Positions 29,800-40,819 are shown, counted from the stretch's first letter. The stretch: DNA of 40,819 bases from Actinomortierella ambigua (GCA_016098155.1 JAAAJB010000326.1:1-40819); one strand, 5' to 3'. Notes: generated from the sequence alone by a model not told the origin. Translations and numbers: made by a program.

Positions 29800-31387
29800 T
29801 TACGAAAGGTAGACCATGACGTTGGGGGTGTCAAAAAGTGGAGCTGAGATCTTGCCGCGTGTGGCTGTCTGCTTCAGCTTGTTGTAGATCTGTGTGGTAG
29901 TGCGGAGGTTGCGGTCCATGGACATGTAAACGGCAGCAACACCTGAAAAGGCCGCGAGGAGGAGAAAAAAAAAGGGGGTTAGCCGTTGGTTGGAGGGGAG
30001 GGGGCAAGTATGTCTGTCACAGTGAAAAAACAAACATCGACAAAGCAGTAAAATCGACTGGGCAAGAAACACTCACCTGCAACCATGGGGCTAGCTACAG
30101 AAGTACCAGATGCAGACTGGAATAGTTTCGAGGGGTTGAACGAGGCTCCGTAAACATCCACACCTAACGATGATTGTCAAAGAAAAAAAAAGAAACACGA
30201 GTTATGTGAGCAGAAAAAAAAAAGTAAAACATGAATGAAAAGATGGGACAATGATAACGATAATCAACGTTGCTGGTGAAAGTCAAGGTTAGAAGCACAA
30301 GAAATGTTATTCATGGAGGCTACCTTCGCCCAAGAAACTTACCAGGAGCAATGATATCGACACACTTGCCAACCGACGAAAAGTCTGCAATGCTATCGCT
30401 GACATTCGAGGCTGCCACGGCGAAAGCGGAAGGGGCACCGGCGGGCGAACTTTCGCAAGGGTTCATGCTGGGATCGTTGCCAGCGCCGGCAATGACGGGG
30501 ATACTTGCATTCGTCAGAGCACTGACCGCATCGTGCAACGCCCTGGACTGATACGCGATAAGCGACATGTTGACGACTGCGCGCTTGTTTCTGCTGCCGC
30601 CACGAGCATGGCGACCCACCCAATCCATGCCTGCAACAATGCCCGAGATGGTGCCGTAGCCAGTCCTATTGAGGACCTTGACATCCACCAACGACACCTT
30701 CTTGGCCACACCAGCGAGACGACCGCCTAAAATGCTAGCGACGTACGTACCATGGCCATGCTCGTCCGTGTCTGGTGAACCCTCGATAACGTTCTTGCCC
30801 AGATAAGCTCGACCCTCAAATTCTGGGTGACTCGTTTGGATCCCCGTATCAATCACATATGCCGTGATGCCCGCGCCGGCTTGCTTGGGGTACTTGTAGG
30901 TCGCGCAGCGTTGGTTGACACACTCGTCCTTCACCCTTTTGCGTTGTGAGATACGCAAGAGACCCCAGTTGGGAAGGTTCTCCCAGGTACCATTGCGAGG
31001 AGCAGGCTTGGCGCCAGCAATAACGTCGGGAATGACCTTGAGCGTGGCATCCTGCTCAATGTAGTTGACCTCGTCGAGACTGAGGAGCTCTTGAAGATCG
31101 TCCTCACCATCGACGATGGTGAATCCGTTCAACTCTTCAAGGCGCTCGGCAATCTTTGCAAACTTGCGACGGTGGCCGCCGCCGGGAGCGTTGGGGACAC
31201 GATTGCGGCGCGACATCTCATTGAACTTGGTCTCAAAGGAGTCGATCGCGGCAGTACCTTGCTTTAGCATGACAATGTACTTGCCGGGGATGGGAGTGCC
31301 AACCTTGGGCTGGACAAAGACACCGGCACCATCCACCGTGGATGAGACGGCCATGAAGGCAACGGCGAGAAGACTGAGGAGCTTCAT
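29800..31387 (-). CDS. Secreted subtilisin-like serine protease, array member 2
   Basis: Exons 31387-30343, 30163-30077 and 29942-29800 give 1275 nt, or 424 residues, with signal peptide, I9 propeptide and peptidase as in member 1. The catalytic motifs are VIDTGIQ (Asp), GHGTYVAS (His; the next conserved His is Tyr), GAGND (Asn) and SGTSVASP (Ser). Val replaces the usual Met after the Ser. Exon 2 is 87 nt and exon 3 is 143 nt, identical to members 1 and 3. A short basic insertion (GGSRNKR) precedes the VNMS strand. Expected role is extracellular proteolysis. It is closest by eye to member 3 (identical propeptide stretch SRRNRVPNAPGGGHRRK). Confidence 0.92.
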
Positions 31388-31641
31388 GATGACGGAAGGA
31401 AGTACGAGGTTAGGAGTGGGAGGGGGGGAGAGGGGGTGTAGAATGGGAGTCGTGTTCTGAAGTGAGAGTAGGTCTTGTCGATGAAATGGCTGAGCAGCGA
31501 GAATTCCTCTACCAGGATTGGAAGGAAAAAGGTAAAAACCAGTGGCGTGTGGAGAACCTCTTGTTTCTGACAGAGACTTCAATAGAAGCGATGAGAAGGG
31601 AGATGGTTGAAGAACTGAAAGATGCAGAACTTGAACTAACA

Positions 31642-31648
31642 TTTTATA
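31642..31648 (-). promoter_or_regulatory. TATA box of subtilase 2
   Basis: TATAAAA on the minus strand, about 255 bases upstream of the ATG. Confidence 0.6.
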
Positions 31649-32492
31649 CGAAAGATGCGCTTGGTGTAAGGATGCGTAGTTCAAACATGGTGGTGCTCTC
31701 AAGAATGCCAACGGTAATTGAGCTATTCGGCGCGCAGCTCAGAAACAACATGCCCGCTACGTTGGTATGTATCTCGCGTATATCCCCCTGCATTTGGTTG
31801 CTATCGGCGAGAGATCAGACCTGTGGCACGAAACTACAGCTAGATCAAATTGACCTTCTTGAGAATTCCATTTTTCCTGAAAGGTAGCGTGTACTCTTGG
31901 TATAGGAACATGCTCTCCAACTTTTTCGACATCGCTCGTGCCGCACGAGAGATGGACTGTTGCTAATTGAACCTTGAAACAGACACCTGTACTACCATAC
32001 CCTTTTTCTCTCACGCTAAAAAAAAAATACATCTTATGCCCTACATGCATCTAGACAAATCGGGCTCCCCACGAATCTGGATGCTTTTCACAGTCATGAC
32101 TTTTCGTTCTCTGGCGAATGGTCAAAGTAGCGCTCAATAGCAAAGTGGAAGTCGTAGAAGTCTTCTTCACCTATGAAGCTCACTCGAAAACACGACGTTA
32201 GGTGATGGTTACACACACCAGAGGTCCGTCATTCACACTTTTTTGTCAAGACGAATATTGACTTTCGGTGTTCGTCTTGAGATCGACTCGATTCCCTATC
32301 TGGATTTTGCATTTCTCAATTCGTCAGTCTTAACTATCCCCTCACGTGCCACCAGGATGAACACGACTAATGATTCATAATTCAACAGTCTTCTTTCTAG
32401 TTTTATAATCGTGTATTTCTATCCTAAGTGTTGGCTGCGAGATACAGTGAAGGATCCTTGGGTTTGTATGACAATAAGCTGGCAATGGCATC
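31649..32492. other. Duplicated upstream flank of subtilase 2 plus unique spacer
   Basis: 31650 to about 32040 aligns with 34310 to about 34700 upstream of subtilase 3 (shared GGTTCAAACATG-like, TGCATTTG and CTGTACTACCAT stretches), so the tandem unit included about 400 bp of promoter flank. The remainder to 32492 shows no gene. A 141-residue plus-strand ORF at 31462-31887 is not preserved in the paralogous flank. Confidence 0.6.
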
Positions 32493-34047
32493 TCACGAAA
32501 GATAAACCATGAGGTTGGGGATGTCACGAAGTGGATCAGAGATCTTGCCGCGTGTGGCAGTCCGCCTCAACTTGTTATAGACTTGTGTCGTGGTACGAAG
32601 GTTACGGTCCATGGACATGTACACGGCAGCGACTCCTGAAAAAGCCGCATGGGGAAGAAAAATTTAATTTAGCCATTGGTTGGGGGAGGGATAGGTATGT
32701 TTGTCACCGTGAAAAAAAAAAGATCGACAAAGCGATAAAGTCGACGTGACAAAAGTCACTCACCTGCAACCAGAGGGCTGGACGCAGAAGTACCAGATTG
32801 AGACAGAAATAGCTCCGAGGGGTTGTGCGAGGCTCCGTAAACATCCACACCTAACGACAATTGAGAGGGAAATAAGAATCACACAAGTTGATGTTAACCG
32901 AAACAAAAGGATGAGATGAAAAAGACGACGATAATCAAAGCTGCTGGTGAAGGTCGACGTTACAAGCACAAAACCTTTAGTTCAGGAGGCTACCTTAGCC
33001 ATCACACTTACCAGGAGCAATGATATCGATACACTTGCCAACCGACGAAAAGTCGGCAATGGTGTCGCTGATATGCGCCGCCGCCACCGTGAAGGCGGAG
33101 GGTGAACCAGCGGGCGAATAGCCACATGAATTCATGTAGGGGTCGTTGCCAGCGGCGACAATGATGGGGATGTTCGCTTTCGCAAGAGCTCTGACTGCAT
33201 CGTTTACCACCCTGGTGCGATTCGTACCAAGCGACATATTGACAATCGCCCGCTTACCGCGCGCATCCTGACGCACCCAGTTCATGCTCGCGACAAGTCC
33301 CGAGATGGTGCCGTAACCGGCCTCATCGAGGACCTTGACATCCACCAACGACACCTTCTTGGCCACACCGGCACGACGACCGCCCAAAATGCTAGCAACC
33401 CACGTACCATGGCCAAGCTCGTCCGTGTCTGGTGAACCCTCGATAAAGTTCTTGCCTAGACGAACCCGACCTTCAAAGTCTGAGTGGCTCGTTTGAATCC
33501 CCGAATCAATCACATATGCCGTGATGCCGGCGCCAGCTTGCTCGGGGTACTTGTAAGTCGCGCAGCGTCGGTTGATACATTTGCTCTTCACCCTGTTGCG
33601 CTGCGTGATACGCAAGAGACCCCAGTTGGGGAGATCCTCCCAGGTACCATTGCGAGGAGCGGGCTTGGTATCAGCAGAAATGCCAGCAATAGCCTTGAAC
33701 GTGGCATCCTGCTCAATGTAGTCGACCTCGTCGAGACTGAGGAGCTCTTTGAGGTCGTCCTCACCATCGACGATGGTGAATCCGTTCAACTCGTTAAGAC
33801 GCTCTGTGATCTTCGCGGACTTGCGACGATGGCCGCCGCCGGGAGCGTTGGGGACACGATTGCGGCGCGACATCTCATTGAACTTGGTCTCAAAGGAGTC
33901 GATCGCGGCAGTACCCTGCTTTAGCATGACAATGTACTTGCCGGGGATGGGAGTGCCAACCTTGGGCTGGATAAAGACACCGGCGGCATCCACCGTGGAT
34001 GAGACGGCCATGTAGGCAACAACAGCGAGAAGGCCGAGTAACTTCAT
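32493..34047 (-). CDS. Secreted subtilisin-like serine protease, array member 3
   Basis: Exons 34047-33012, 32850-32764 and 32635-32493 give 1266 nt, or 421 residues, with signal peptide (MKLLGLLAVVAYMAVSS), I9 propeptide and S8 peptidase. The motifs are VIDSGIQ (Asp), LGHGTWVAS (His; the following conserved His is Trp), AAGND (Asn) and SGTSASSP (Ser). Ala replaces the Met that normally follows the catalytic Ser, and Ser replaces the next Ala. Despite these active-site changes the frame is intact and all triad residues are present. Intron positions, phases and exon 2 and 3 lengths match members 1 and 2. Confidence 0.92.
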
Positions 34048-34304
34048 GCTGACAGAGGGGACAAAAAGTTGGAGGTGGGAGGGGGGGAGGGGAAAGTGCG
34101 GATTGGGGGGTCGTGTTCTGGAGTGAGAGTGAACTGGGTCGATGAGATGACCGGACAGCAAGAGTTCCTTTACGGATTAGGGGAGGGTAAAAATCAAAGG
34201 CACTGTGGAAAGTGAAGAACCTCTTATTGCTGACAGAGACTTCGAGAGAAGCGGAGAGAGAAGAGATGTTTGATGAAGAGAAGGACACAGAACTTTGCCC
34301 ATCG

Positions 34305-34311
34305 TTTTATA
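34305..34311 (-). promoter_or_regulatory. TATA box of subtilase 3
   Basis: TATAAAA on the minus strand, about 260 bases upstream of the ATG. Confidence 0.6.
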
Positions 34312-34814
34312 AGAAAACACGCTTGGTTTGGGAATTGAGGTTCAAACATGTTGGTGCTCACAGGTAGGCAAATGGTAATTGAGCCATTCGACAAACGCCA
34401 TAAACATTATAGCCTTTACGTTCGTATGCATCCCGCGTGTATGCCGCTGCATTTGAATGAAAACGATGAGAGGTGAGACGTGTGGTCCTAAGCTACAGCC
34501 GCCAGCAAATTGAGAAAAGTGATTTCCTATAAATTCTAGTGCTCATATGAGGCAGCCTGTCCCTCCTTTGCGCACATTGCGTTAGAAAATACTCGCCGAT
34601 TTTTCGACTTTGCTCGTGCGAGAGGAGGATGGCGCCTAATGAAAACTTAGATGTAGATACCTGTACTACCATCTCCTTTCTCTCACTGTAAAAAATAATA
34701 TCCTACGCCATTCTTGCATAAGGTTCTTCGACTTTTCACAGTCACGACAGTGTGGGCTACGGGAGAGAGTGAAGGATCCTTGGGTCGGTGTGACAATAGG
34801 CCGCTAGCCGCATC

Positions 34815-35736
34815 TTACGAAAGGTAGACCATGAGGTTGGGGGCGCCGCGAATTGAACCAGAGATCTTGCCGCGTGTGGCGGTCTGCTTCAACTTGTTGT
34901 AGACCTGTGCCGTAGTACGAACGTTCGAATCGCCGCTATCAACTTTGAGTTGGTCGTATTGCCAGAAACATCCGAGATCTTCACATCTACTAGCATCACT
35001 TTCTTGACAATCCCCGCCACCCGGCCTCCAAGAATGCTTGCCACGTATGTGCCATGTCCATTCTCGTCTGTGTCCAGTGACCCCTCGAAATTTTTTTTGC
35101 CCATCCGAACTCGGCCTTCAAAGTCCGGGTGGTGCGCCTGAATACCCGAATCAATCACATAGACGAGAATGCCGGCTCCTTCAGCTTGACTTGGGTAACC
35201 TGTTTGGAGGCCAGCGCTTGATTCTACATTCTTCTTTCACACAGTCACTCTGAGTGATACGAAGGAGACCCCAGTTTGGCATCTCACCTTTTGTAGCGTT
35301 TGAACCATTGGGGACAGGCATGGCGGGTATGAGGGATGGTGTTGAGGTCGTACTAGAACGTTGTTTGGTGGTGGCGGTGGTGGCCAACAGATGGAATGTG
35401 GCATCCTGCTCGATGCAGTCAACTTCATCGAGACCGAGAAGCTCCTCGAGGTCGTCCTCACTGTCCTCGATCGTGAATACGTTCAGATCGTCTTAATGCT
35501 CGATGATCCTGAGGAGTTTGTTTCTGTCGCGTTTGGAGAGATTGCTAGAGAGGTAGCGATGGGAGATCTCGCTCGTCTTGCTTTCAAATGAGATGGTCGC
35601 GGCAACGTCCAGCTTCAGCATGACAATGTATTTGCCGGGGATGGCAGTGCCGACCTTGTGTGGAATGAAGACACCAGCTGCATCAGTTGCGGACATGGCC
35701 ATGTAGGCAGCAGTAAGAAGGCCGAGAAACTTTCAT
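34815..35736 (-). pseudogene. Degenerate subtilase, array member 4
   Basis: Subtilase homology runs on the minus strand from a start-like ATG at 35736 to a TAA at 34815, but the gene is broken in several ways. An extra A after the start codon shifts the signal-peptide frame. A stop follows the propeptide stretch near 35493. Further frame changes fall near 35181-35240. The His-motif region (NGHGTYVAS, 34889-35158) then joins straight to the C-terminal segment (TTAQVYNKLKQTATRGKIS) at about 34925. The oxyanion Asn, both introns and the catalytic-Ser exon are deleted. Some blocks (GKYIVMLK, DFEGRVR) stay well preserved, so decay is recent or slow. Confidence 0.9.
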
Positions 35737-36536
35737 GATGCACTTCAAGGGGTAGGATGGGGAGGTTTGTGTGTGTGTGCGCTTGAATACGAGTAGAAGC
35801 AGAGTCCTACCTAGAGTTTATATGATGGTGCGGCGCGTTTTTTGGCTATCTACTGGATCGGGAGGGGTGTCCATGCAAGAATAACGATGCGCAGAGGCGT
35901 GAGATGGCAATACTGGGAAATAAGCTATTGAGCCGGGACATTCCATGTAAACTCAAGCCCGCCCGCTCAAGCGCAGTCTGTATCTCAACGGGCCCATTCT
36001 CGGTAACAGGATGCAGTGGCCCGTCGTCACCACCCATCATAATTCCGAGGGAAGATGTGTGGCGCAAGGCTACATACAGCTCATGGTAAAATTAGGTTTC
36101 CGTCCTCGAGGGATTGCTGGAATAATTTTCTTGCTACCGTATCCCACGTAAGGGCGAATCGATGCCAAGAGTCTGCTCGACAAGCTGCGTTGCATTTCTA
36201 TCTAATTCTAAGTATGGCATAGATAAGATAGGTGTCCAAAATAGTATGGAACAAAGTCTGTCCTCCTATAGCTGCAGCTCTTTCAGCTCCACCGCATCCG
36301 TTCTTTGCCACTACTATTCTCTCCACTGTTTTCGCGAGTGGACGACTGACTGTAGAAAATAGACTATCCATAGTTCTCTTGCTTCAAATGAAGCCCGAGC
36401 ATCCAGTGCATCGGGGTGTGTTTTTATTTTAACTCCTTTCTCAGTGTTACTGTGCTCTGACCTTGGAGAGAGCAGAGGGAGAGGGGGTATATAAACAAGT
36501 GCGGATATGTAGAGTCGATCGTGGGAGGCAGAGGAT
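35737..36536. other. Intergenic, no supported gene
   Basis: 800 bp between the pseudogene and subtilase 5. A weak minus-strand TATA-like ATATAAAC near 35818 is probably the relic promoter of the pseudogene. Short ORFs on both strands lack recognisable features. Confidence 0.5.
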
Positions 36537-38032
36537 CTAAGACTGAGCAAGGTAGAGGAACAGATTGGGGGTTCCACGAAGATTACCAGTAATCTTATTC
36601 TTGGTGGCTGTTTGGGTGAGCTTGCCGTAAATCTGGTAGGGGTACTTGAGGTTCTTGTCGACAGACATGTACACGGCAGCGGCGCCTGGGATTTTGGGTA
36701 AACACGAGGGGGAGGGGGAGAGAAAAGTAAATTAGTGATTAGTATCAGTCGTGTAGCAACTTTATTCATTTTTGCCACAGAGAAAGCATCAAGAAAAATG
36801 AGACCGCCGATGGAGGTACTTACCAGCAACGTGAGGGGCAGCCATAGATGTGCCTGAACGGCTAGCACCGGAGTTGTTTCCTTGGTTGTCAGCGGAAGCA
36901 ATGTCAACGCCTATGGTCGTGAGTGAAATGAAGAAAAAATGTGTTAAGGCCGCTGGCCAAAAGTCATACTCCGACAATAGGAAGGGAAAGTGACAGAGCT
37001 GCTTTTGTCTCCCCCTCCCCATCCCCCTCCCCGCAAGATCAGAGACATACCAGGGGCGATCAAGTCAATGCAAGGACCATAAGAATAGAACGAAGCCCAG
37101 GCATCATTAGCATCCGAGGCACCGACAGCAAAGGAGTGGTGGTGACCCGAGAGCGAGCCCTCGCAGGCATCATAATCGGGGAAGTTGCCGCCAGCGACAA
37201 AAACGGGAAGGTTTGCGGCAGAGAGACGGTCGACGGCGTCACTCATGACTTGCGAGTCACGTCCGACGATCGACATGTTGATGATGACGCGCTTGCCGGG
37301 CGCATCCTTGATGACCCAGTCCATACCGGCGATAATTCCCGACAGCTCACCAATACCACTCTTGGACAACACCTTGACACCAATGATGTTCACCTTCTTG
37401 GCCACACCATACGTCTTGCCGCCAAGCGTACCAGCCACGTGGGTGCCGTGGCCGTTTTCGTCGCTGCTCGACTCTCCCTTGACAAAGTTAGCGCCATTGC
37501 GAGCACGGCCCTCAAACTCCTGGTGGCTGGTGAGAATGCCAGTGTCCAGGACATAGGCTGTAATACCGGCGCCAGCTGGGTCAGGGTAGATGTACGGCGT
37601 CTTGCTGCCAGTTGGAGGGTTGCGCAGGATAATGCGCGGCAGAGCCCACGAGGGTGGGTTGCTCTGCGAAGCCGCCATCTCAAACTCGGAATCCTGCTCG
37701 ATGTAGTCGACATCTTCCTGGCCGAGCAGCTCCTGCAGGTCTTCATCACCATCCTCAATCACAAAACCGTTCAGGTTTTCGTATTGAAGGGTGATCTTGG
37801 GGACCTTGCGGCGACCACCGGGTGAGAGCGCGTTGCCGCGATTGCGGCGCGCGATCTCACTGACCTTGTCCGCAAATCGCTGGATACCCTCGGGCGCGGC
37901 AGCGGTCTTCTTCAGCATGACAATGTACTTGCCAGGGACGGGCTTGCCATTCTTGTGCTCAATAAGCTGACCGGCATTGACAGTCGACGACATGACCAAA
38001 CAGGCCACAGCAAAAAGTCCGAGAAACTTCAT
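36537..38032 (-). CDS. Secreted subtilisin-like serine protease, array member 5
   Basis: Exons 38032-37051, 36910-36824 and 36685-36537 give 1218 nt, or 405 residues. A signal peptide covers about 1-20; the propeptide contains GKYIVMLKK and VDYIEQDSEF. The catalytic motifs are VLDTGIL (Asp), NGHGTHVAG (His), AGGN (Asn) and SGTSMAAPHVAG (Ser). Unlike members 1-3 it keeps the canonical Met after Ser and HVAG after it, and it lacks their extra Cys-X4-Cys (CVHRRC-type) segment before the peptidase, so it looks like the ancestral-type enzyme of the array. Exon 2 is again 87 nt. The C-terminus ends LYLAQS. Promoter TATA at 38245. Confidence 0.93.
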
Positions 38033-38244
38033 GATGGAAAAGAGAGAGAGGAAATTAAGTGGGATGTAGGGGATGGATGGGAGGGAAATAACGTGGACTC
38101 GGTAGTAGAGCAAATGTCCTGTGCAAGGATGTGATTGAGAGCAGCCGAGACTGTGGGGGAGGGAGGAGGGGGAGAGAGAGAGGAGGAGAGGAGGAGAGCA
38201 AAGACGAGTGTGATGTGGTGAAGAAAACAGGGTCTTAATTGCCT

Positions 38245-38251
38245 TTTTATA
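38245..38251 (-). promoter_or_regulatory. TATA box of subtilase 5
   Basis: TATAAAA on the minus strand, about 215 bases upstream of the ATG. Confidence 0.6.
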
Positions 38252-39574
38252 CAACGGAATGACAGAAGAGGAACCCGAGAGGTGAGAGATGGGGTAAGAT
38301 ACCTTATCTTCATCTCGGGTTGGTGAGCATCGTTCTGCACAGCGGCGTTGGATTTTGCACCCCGACCCTCTCCCGTCTTCTTTGTACTAGTTTCAGAGAG
38401 CGAGTTAGTGCAATGGAGGAAGGGCACAGCACCGGTGCGGGATGCGATTTAACAGCCAGCAGAATACCTGGCTCCAAGGGACACTCCAGCTCTGCTGCTG
38501 GCGTTGGTCACACACATTTCAAGGTTTAGAAAAAGCAGTGCGAAAAAAAATTATGAGATTTGGTACCCGCTGGGTGATTGCCAACAAAAGTGACTAGAGT
38601 TTCTTGTGAGCAAATTTCTGAGCAGTGCGCAAGGAAGAACCATACCGAGAGCACGGTTTCTTCGATATTCACGCACGCCAATCAAGAGCAAAACAATGGA
38701 CATGTTTACCGTTGCCCCATCCCTTTCCACCTTCTCTCATACAGCCTTTCTCTCTCTCTCTCTCTCGCCCTCTCCCTCGCCCGCTCTCTCTCTTTCTCTC
38801 GCTCTCCCGCATTAGTTCTGCAGCATTGGGGCGTACTGTGACCATGTCGGAGAAGACGACTTGAAGATTCGAAAGATTCGAAGATTCTTTTCTTCTACAC
38901 ACTGCACCCTGTGCGCACCCTGCTGTACAACTCCCAATTGTTCTTTTGTTCCAGAGAGCTCGAGAAACCGGCAGAAAGTCCTTCGCCGATGCTCACCGTC
39001 TCGAAAAATTGCATTATCACCATCTTTCTACATGCTGCAATGTCAATCCGACTGTCGAAATGCCCTTTCAGAGTCCAAACGTCTATGAAGTTGGTTCTGC
39101 AAAGAGAAAAAAAAAAGAGATAAAAATGGTGCACTTTCGTTTTACTTCACACGCTCGCCTGTCGACACAACATGCAACATGGCGCTCTCGCCTGGTCGCA
39201 ATGTACAGTACGTACCTCTATGAGAAAGAGAGATCGGGTGACAAGGAGGTGCAGTGCGTAATGAACTGAAAGAATGATGGATGTTGATGAGGTTGAGGTT
39301 TGACAAGCGGGAAAGTGGGAAAATAAGTTGTACAAAGGAAGGAAACCAGTAGTCTGTGGTGTCTCTGTTTTATTCGACGCGAGGAAAGAAATGTATGTCT
39401 ATATACAAGGTTGCACAGCGCAAAATGAACGACAGAGAAAAAAAAACAAGAGCATCGCCAGGAGGAAGGGGGAGTGGGTGATAAGATAACCCAGCCGAAC
39501 GAGACCACGATGGTGCTAATGGTCCATCAATGTCTCTATCTCTCTCTCTCTCTCTCCCTCTTTCTTTTTTTTCT
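38252..39574. other. Intergenic between subtilases 5 and 6, with a TC-rich microsatellite
   Basis: A TC-rich tract occupies about 38750-38812. A plus-strand stretch at about 38955-39107 has coding-like composition and follows a TTGTTCCAG acceptor-like site, but no partner exon or homology was recognised. A minus-strand AATAAA at 39369-39374 is a candidate poly(A) signal for subtilase 6. No gene can be supported. Confidence 0.5.
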
Positions 39575-40819
39575 TTACAGTGTCTTTTCGATAAACACCA
39601 GTCTGTTCACAGTCTGTCTGCTGAGGCCTCGAATAGCTCCCTTTGTCGCGGTGTCTCGAAGTTTACTGTAGACAGCTTTGGGAGTTTGAAGCTTGTCGCG
39701 TGACATGTAGAGCGCTGCCATGCCTAAAATGAATGAAGACCGTGGAAAAAAAAAAGTTGGCTAAGCTGAACCCTGGAACCCTAGCAGTCGTAGACGGCAC
39801 AATATGAAGCATAGAGGGAACATCCATATTCCATTACATACCAGCTACCTGAGGACTGGCCATTGATGTTCCACTCAGGGTTCGAAGGGCTTTGTTGTCA
39901 CGGCCTCCGATAAATGTGGATATAATATCAACACCTATAATCGAGTGTGTTTGTATTTGTGTATGTTTGTGTGTGTGTTGTGTTCGAACAGGGTTCAAGG
40001 GTCAGAATACATGAGCAAAATACAAAAACAAATGAGCCAGGGCTCCCAAAAAAAATAAAAAAACAAAAAAAAATTACGGATCACACAGAAGAGATCTTTT
40101 ACACTTACCAGGGGCAAGAATATCGACACATCGACCAGGGGAAGAAAAGGTCGCAATGCGATCATTGATGTCCGTGGCGCCGACAGTAAAGGCATCGCTA
40201 GAACCAGCCGGCGACTGATCACACGCCTCAATGTTTGCATCATTGCCTGCCGCAACAAAGACAGGAATCCCAGCCTTGACCAAGCGACTGACGGCAGCAT
40301 TAACGGTGCGCGAGGAACCACCACCGAGCGACATGTTGACCAGGGCCCGTTTCCCACGGGCATCTTTCAGGACAAAGTCCATGCCGGCGACGATCCCAGA
40401 CGTCGAACCGCCGCCATCTCGGCCCAGAACCTTGACACCGACCACGCGCGCTCGCTTGGCCACCCCGACCTTGGTGCCGATGATCGTGCCAGCGACATGG
40501 GTCCCATGCCCGTTCTCGTCCACATTGGGTGAACCCCGGATAAAATTCGCTCCCATCTTCGCGCGACCTTGGAACTCGATGTGCTTTGGCTCGACGCCCG
40601 TGTCAATCACATACGCCGTGATACCCACCCCGGACGTGGATGGGTACTTGAACGGCGAGAACGGCGGCACCTGTGTCGCAAGCTTCTCACGCTGAGTGAT
40701 GCGCGGGAGCGCCCAGGTCGGAGGCTTGTTCTGGGTGAGAAAGGCATCGAACTCTTGCCCGGGCTCTTCTTCTTCTTCTTCTTCTTCTTCTTCTTCTTCT
40801 TCTTCTTCTTCTTCTTCTT
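39575..40819 (-). CDS. Secreted subtilisin-like serine protease, array member 6 (5' end beyond window)
   Basis: Partial gene; visible exons are 40819-40109 (continuing past the window), 39934-39842 and 39723-39575. The peptidase is complete: VIDTGVE (Asp), NGHGTHVAG (His), AAGND (Asn) and SGTSMASPQVAG (Ser), with the canonical Met. Exon 2 is 93 nt here, still a multiple of three. Upstream of the peptidase, just before PGQEFDAFLTQ, the protein has at least 18 consecutive Glu encoded by 17 GAA codons plus GAG, where the other members have only the end of the propeptide. The signal peptide and most of the propeptide lie outside the window. Confidence 0.9.
40764..40819. repeat. (CTT)n trinucleotide repeat at window end, coding for poly-Glu
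   Basis: Perfect CTT/GAA repeat, 56 bp visible and running off the window. It lies in frame in the minus-strand subtilase 6 exon. Confidence 0.95.

Noticed and set aside
31462..31887. Plus-strand ORF of 141 residues upstream of subtilase 2
   Set aside because: It covers the TATA box and leader of subtilase 2, and the homologous flank of subtilase 3 does not keep the frame open.

Overview
This window is nuclear DNA from a filamentous, early-diverging fungus. The introns are fungal (about 75-350 nt, GTAAGT/GTATGT-like donors, poly-T before the acceptors), promoters carry TATAAA boxes, and microsatellites are dense. The gene set (polo kinase, Blm10/PA200, Alb1, an expanded proteinase K-like subtilase family, a tandem-domain TKL-like kinase) fits a Mortierella-type fungus (Mortierellomycota). 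That placement is inferred from gene style, not from a marker gene.

Layout. (1) Positions 1-3580 are a tandem duplication of about 1.6 kb carrying two paralogous small secreted six-cysteine proteins on the minus strand, each with an intron in its 5' leader. (2) 4234-7140, minus: a protein kinase with an N-terminal TKL-like domain and a C-terminal domain that has lost its DFG Asp. (3) 7353-15493, minus: an 11-exon polo-like kinase. When the introns are joined, the frame stays open and predicts about 2190 residues, roughly three times the usual size. A long Gln-rich linker and insertions inside both polo boxes account for the extra length. (4) 15494-16890: microsatellite-rich DNA upstream of the polo kinase. 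(5) 16985-17466, minus: ALB1, a ribosome-biogenesis factor. It is divergent from (6) 18040-24954, plus: BLM10/PSME4, a proteasome activator with 11 exons and 1910 residues, complete to its C-terminal YYA motif. (7) 25102-40819, minus: an array of six secreted S8 subtilases. Four are intact, one is a pseudogene and one runs off the window end. A lone Gag-like zinc-knuckle ORF (27907-29049, plus) is lodged between the first two.

The left and right ends are accessory in character (duplicated secreted-protein genes). The centre holds conserved single-copy cell-biology genes (mitotic kinase, proteasome activator, ribosome biogenesis). Exon junctions were read by eye from splice consensus plus frame continuity. 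For the polo kinase, BLM10, ALB1 and the four intact subtilases the summed exon lengths are exact multiples of three.

Most notable: the giant polo kinase with split polo boxes; replacement of the near-invariant Met after the catalytic Ser by Leu, Val and Ala in three neighbouring subtilases; a frame-preserving catalytic-Ser exon in every subtilase; and secreted-protein paralogs whose mature coding sequence looks more diverged than the noncoding DNA around it.
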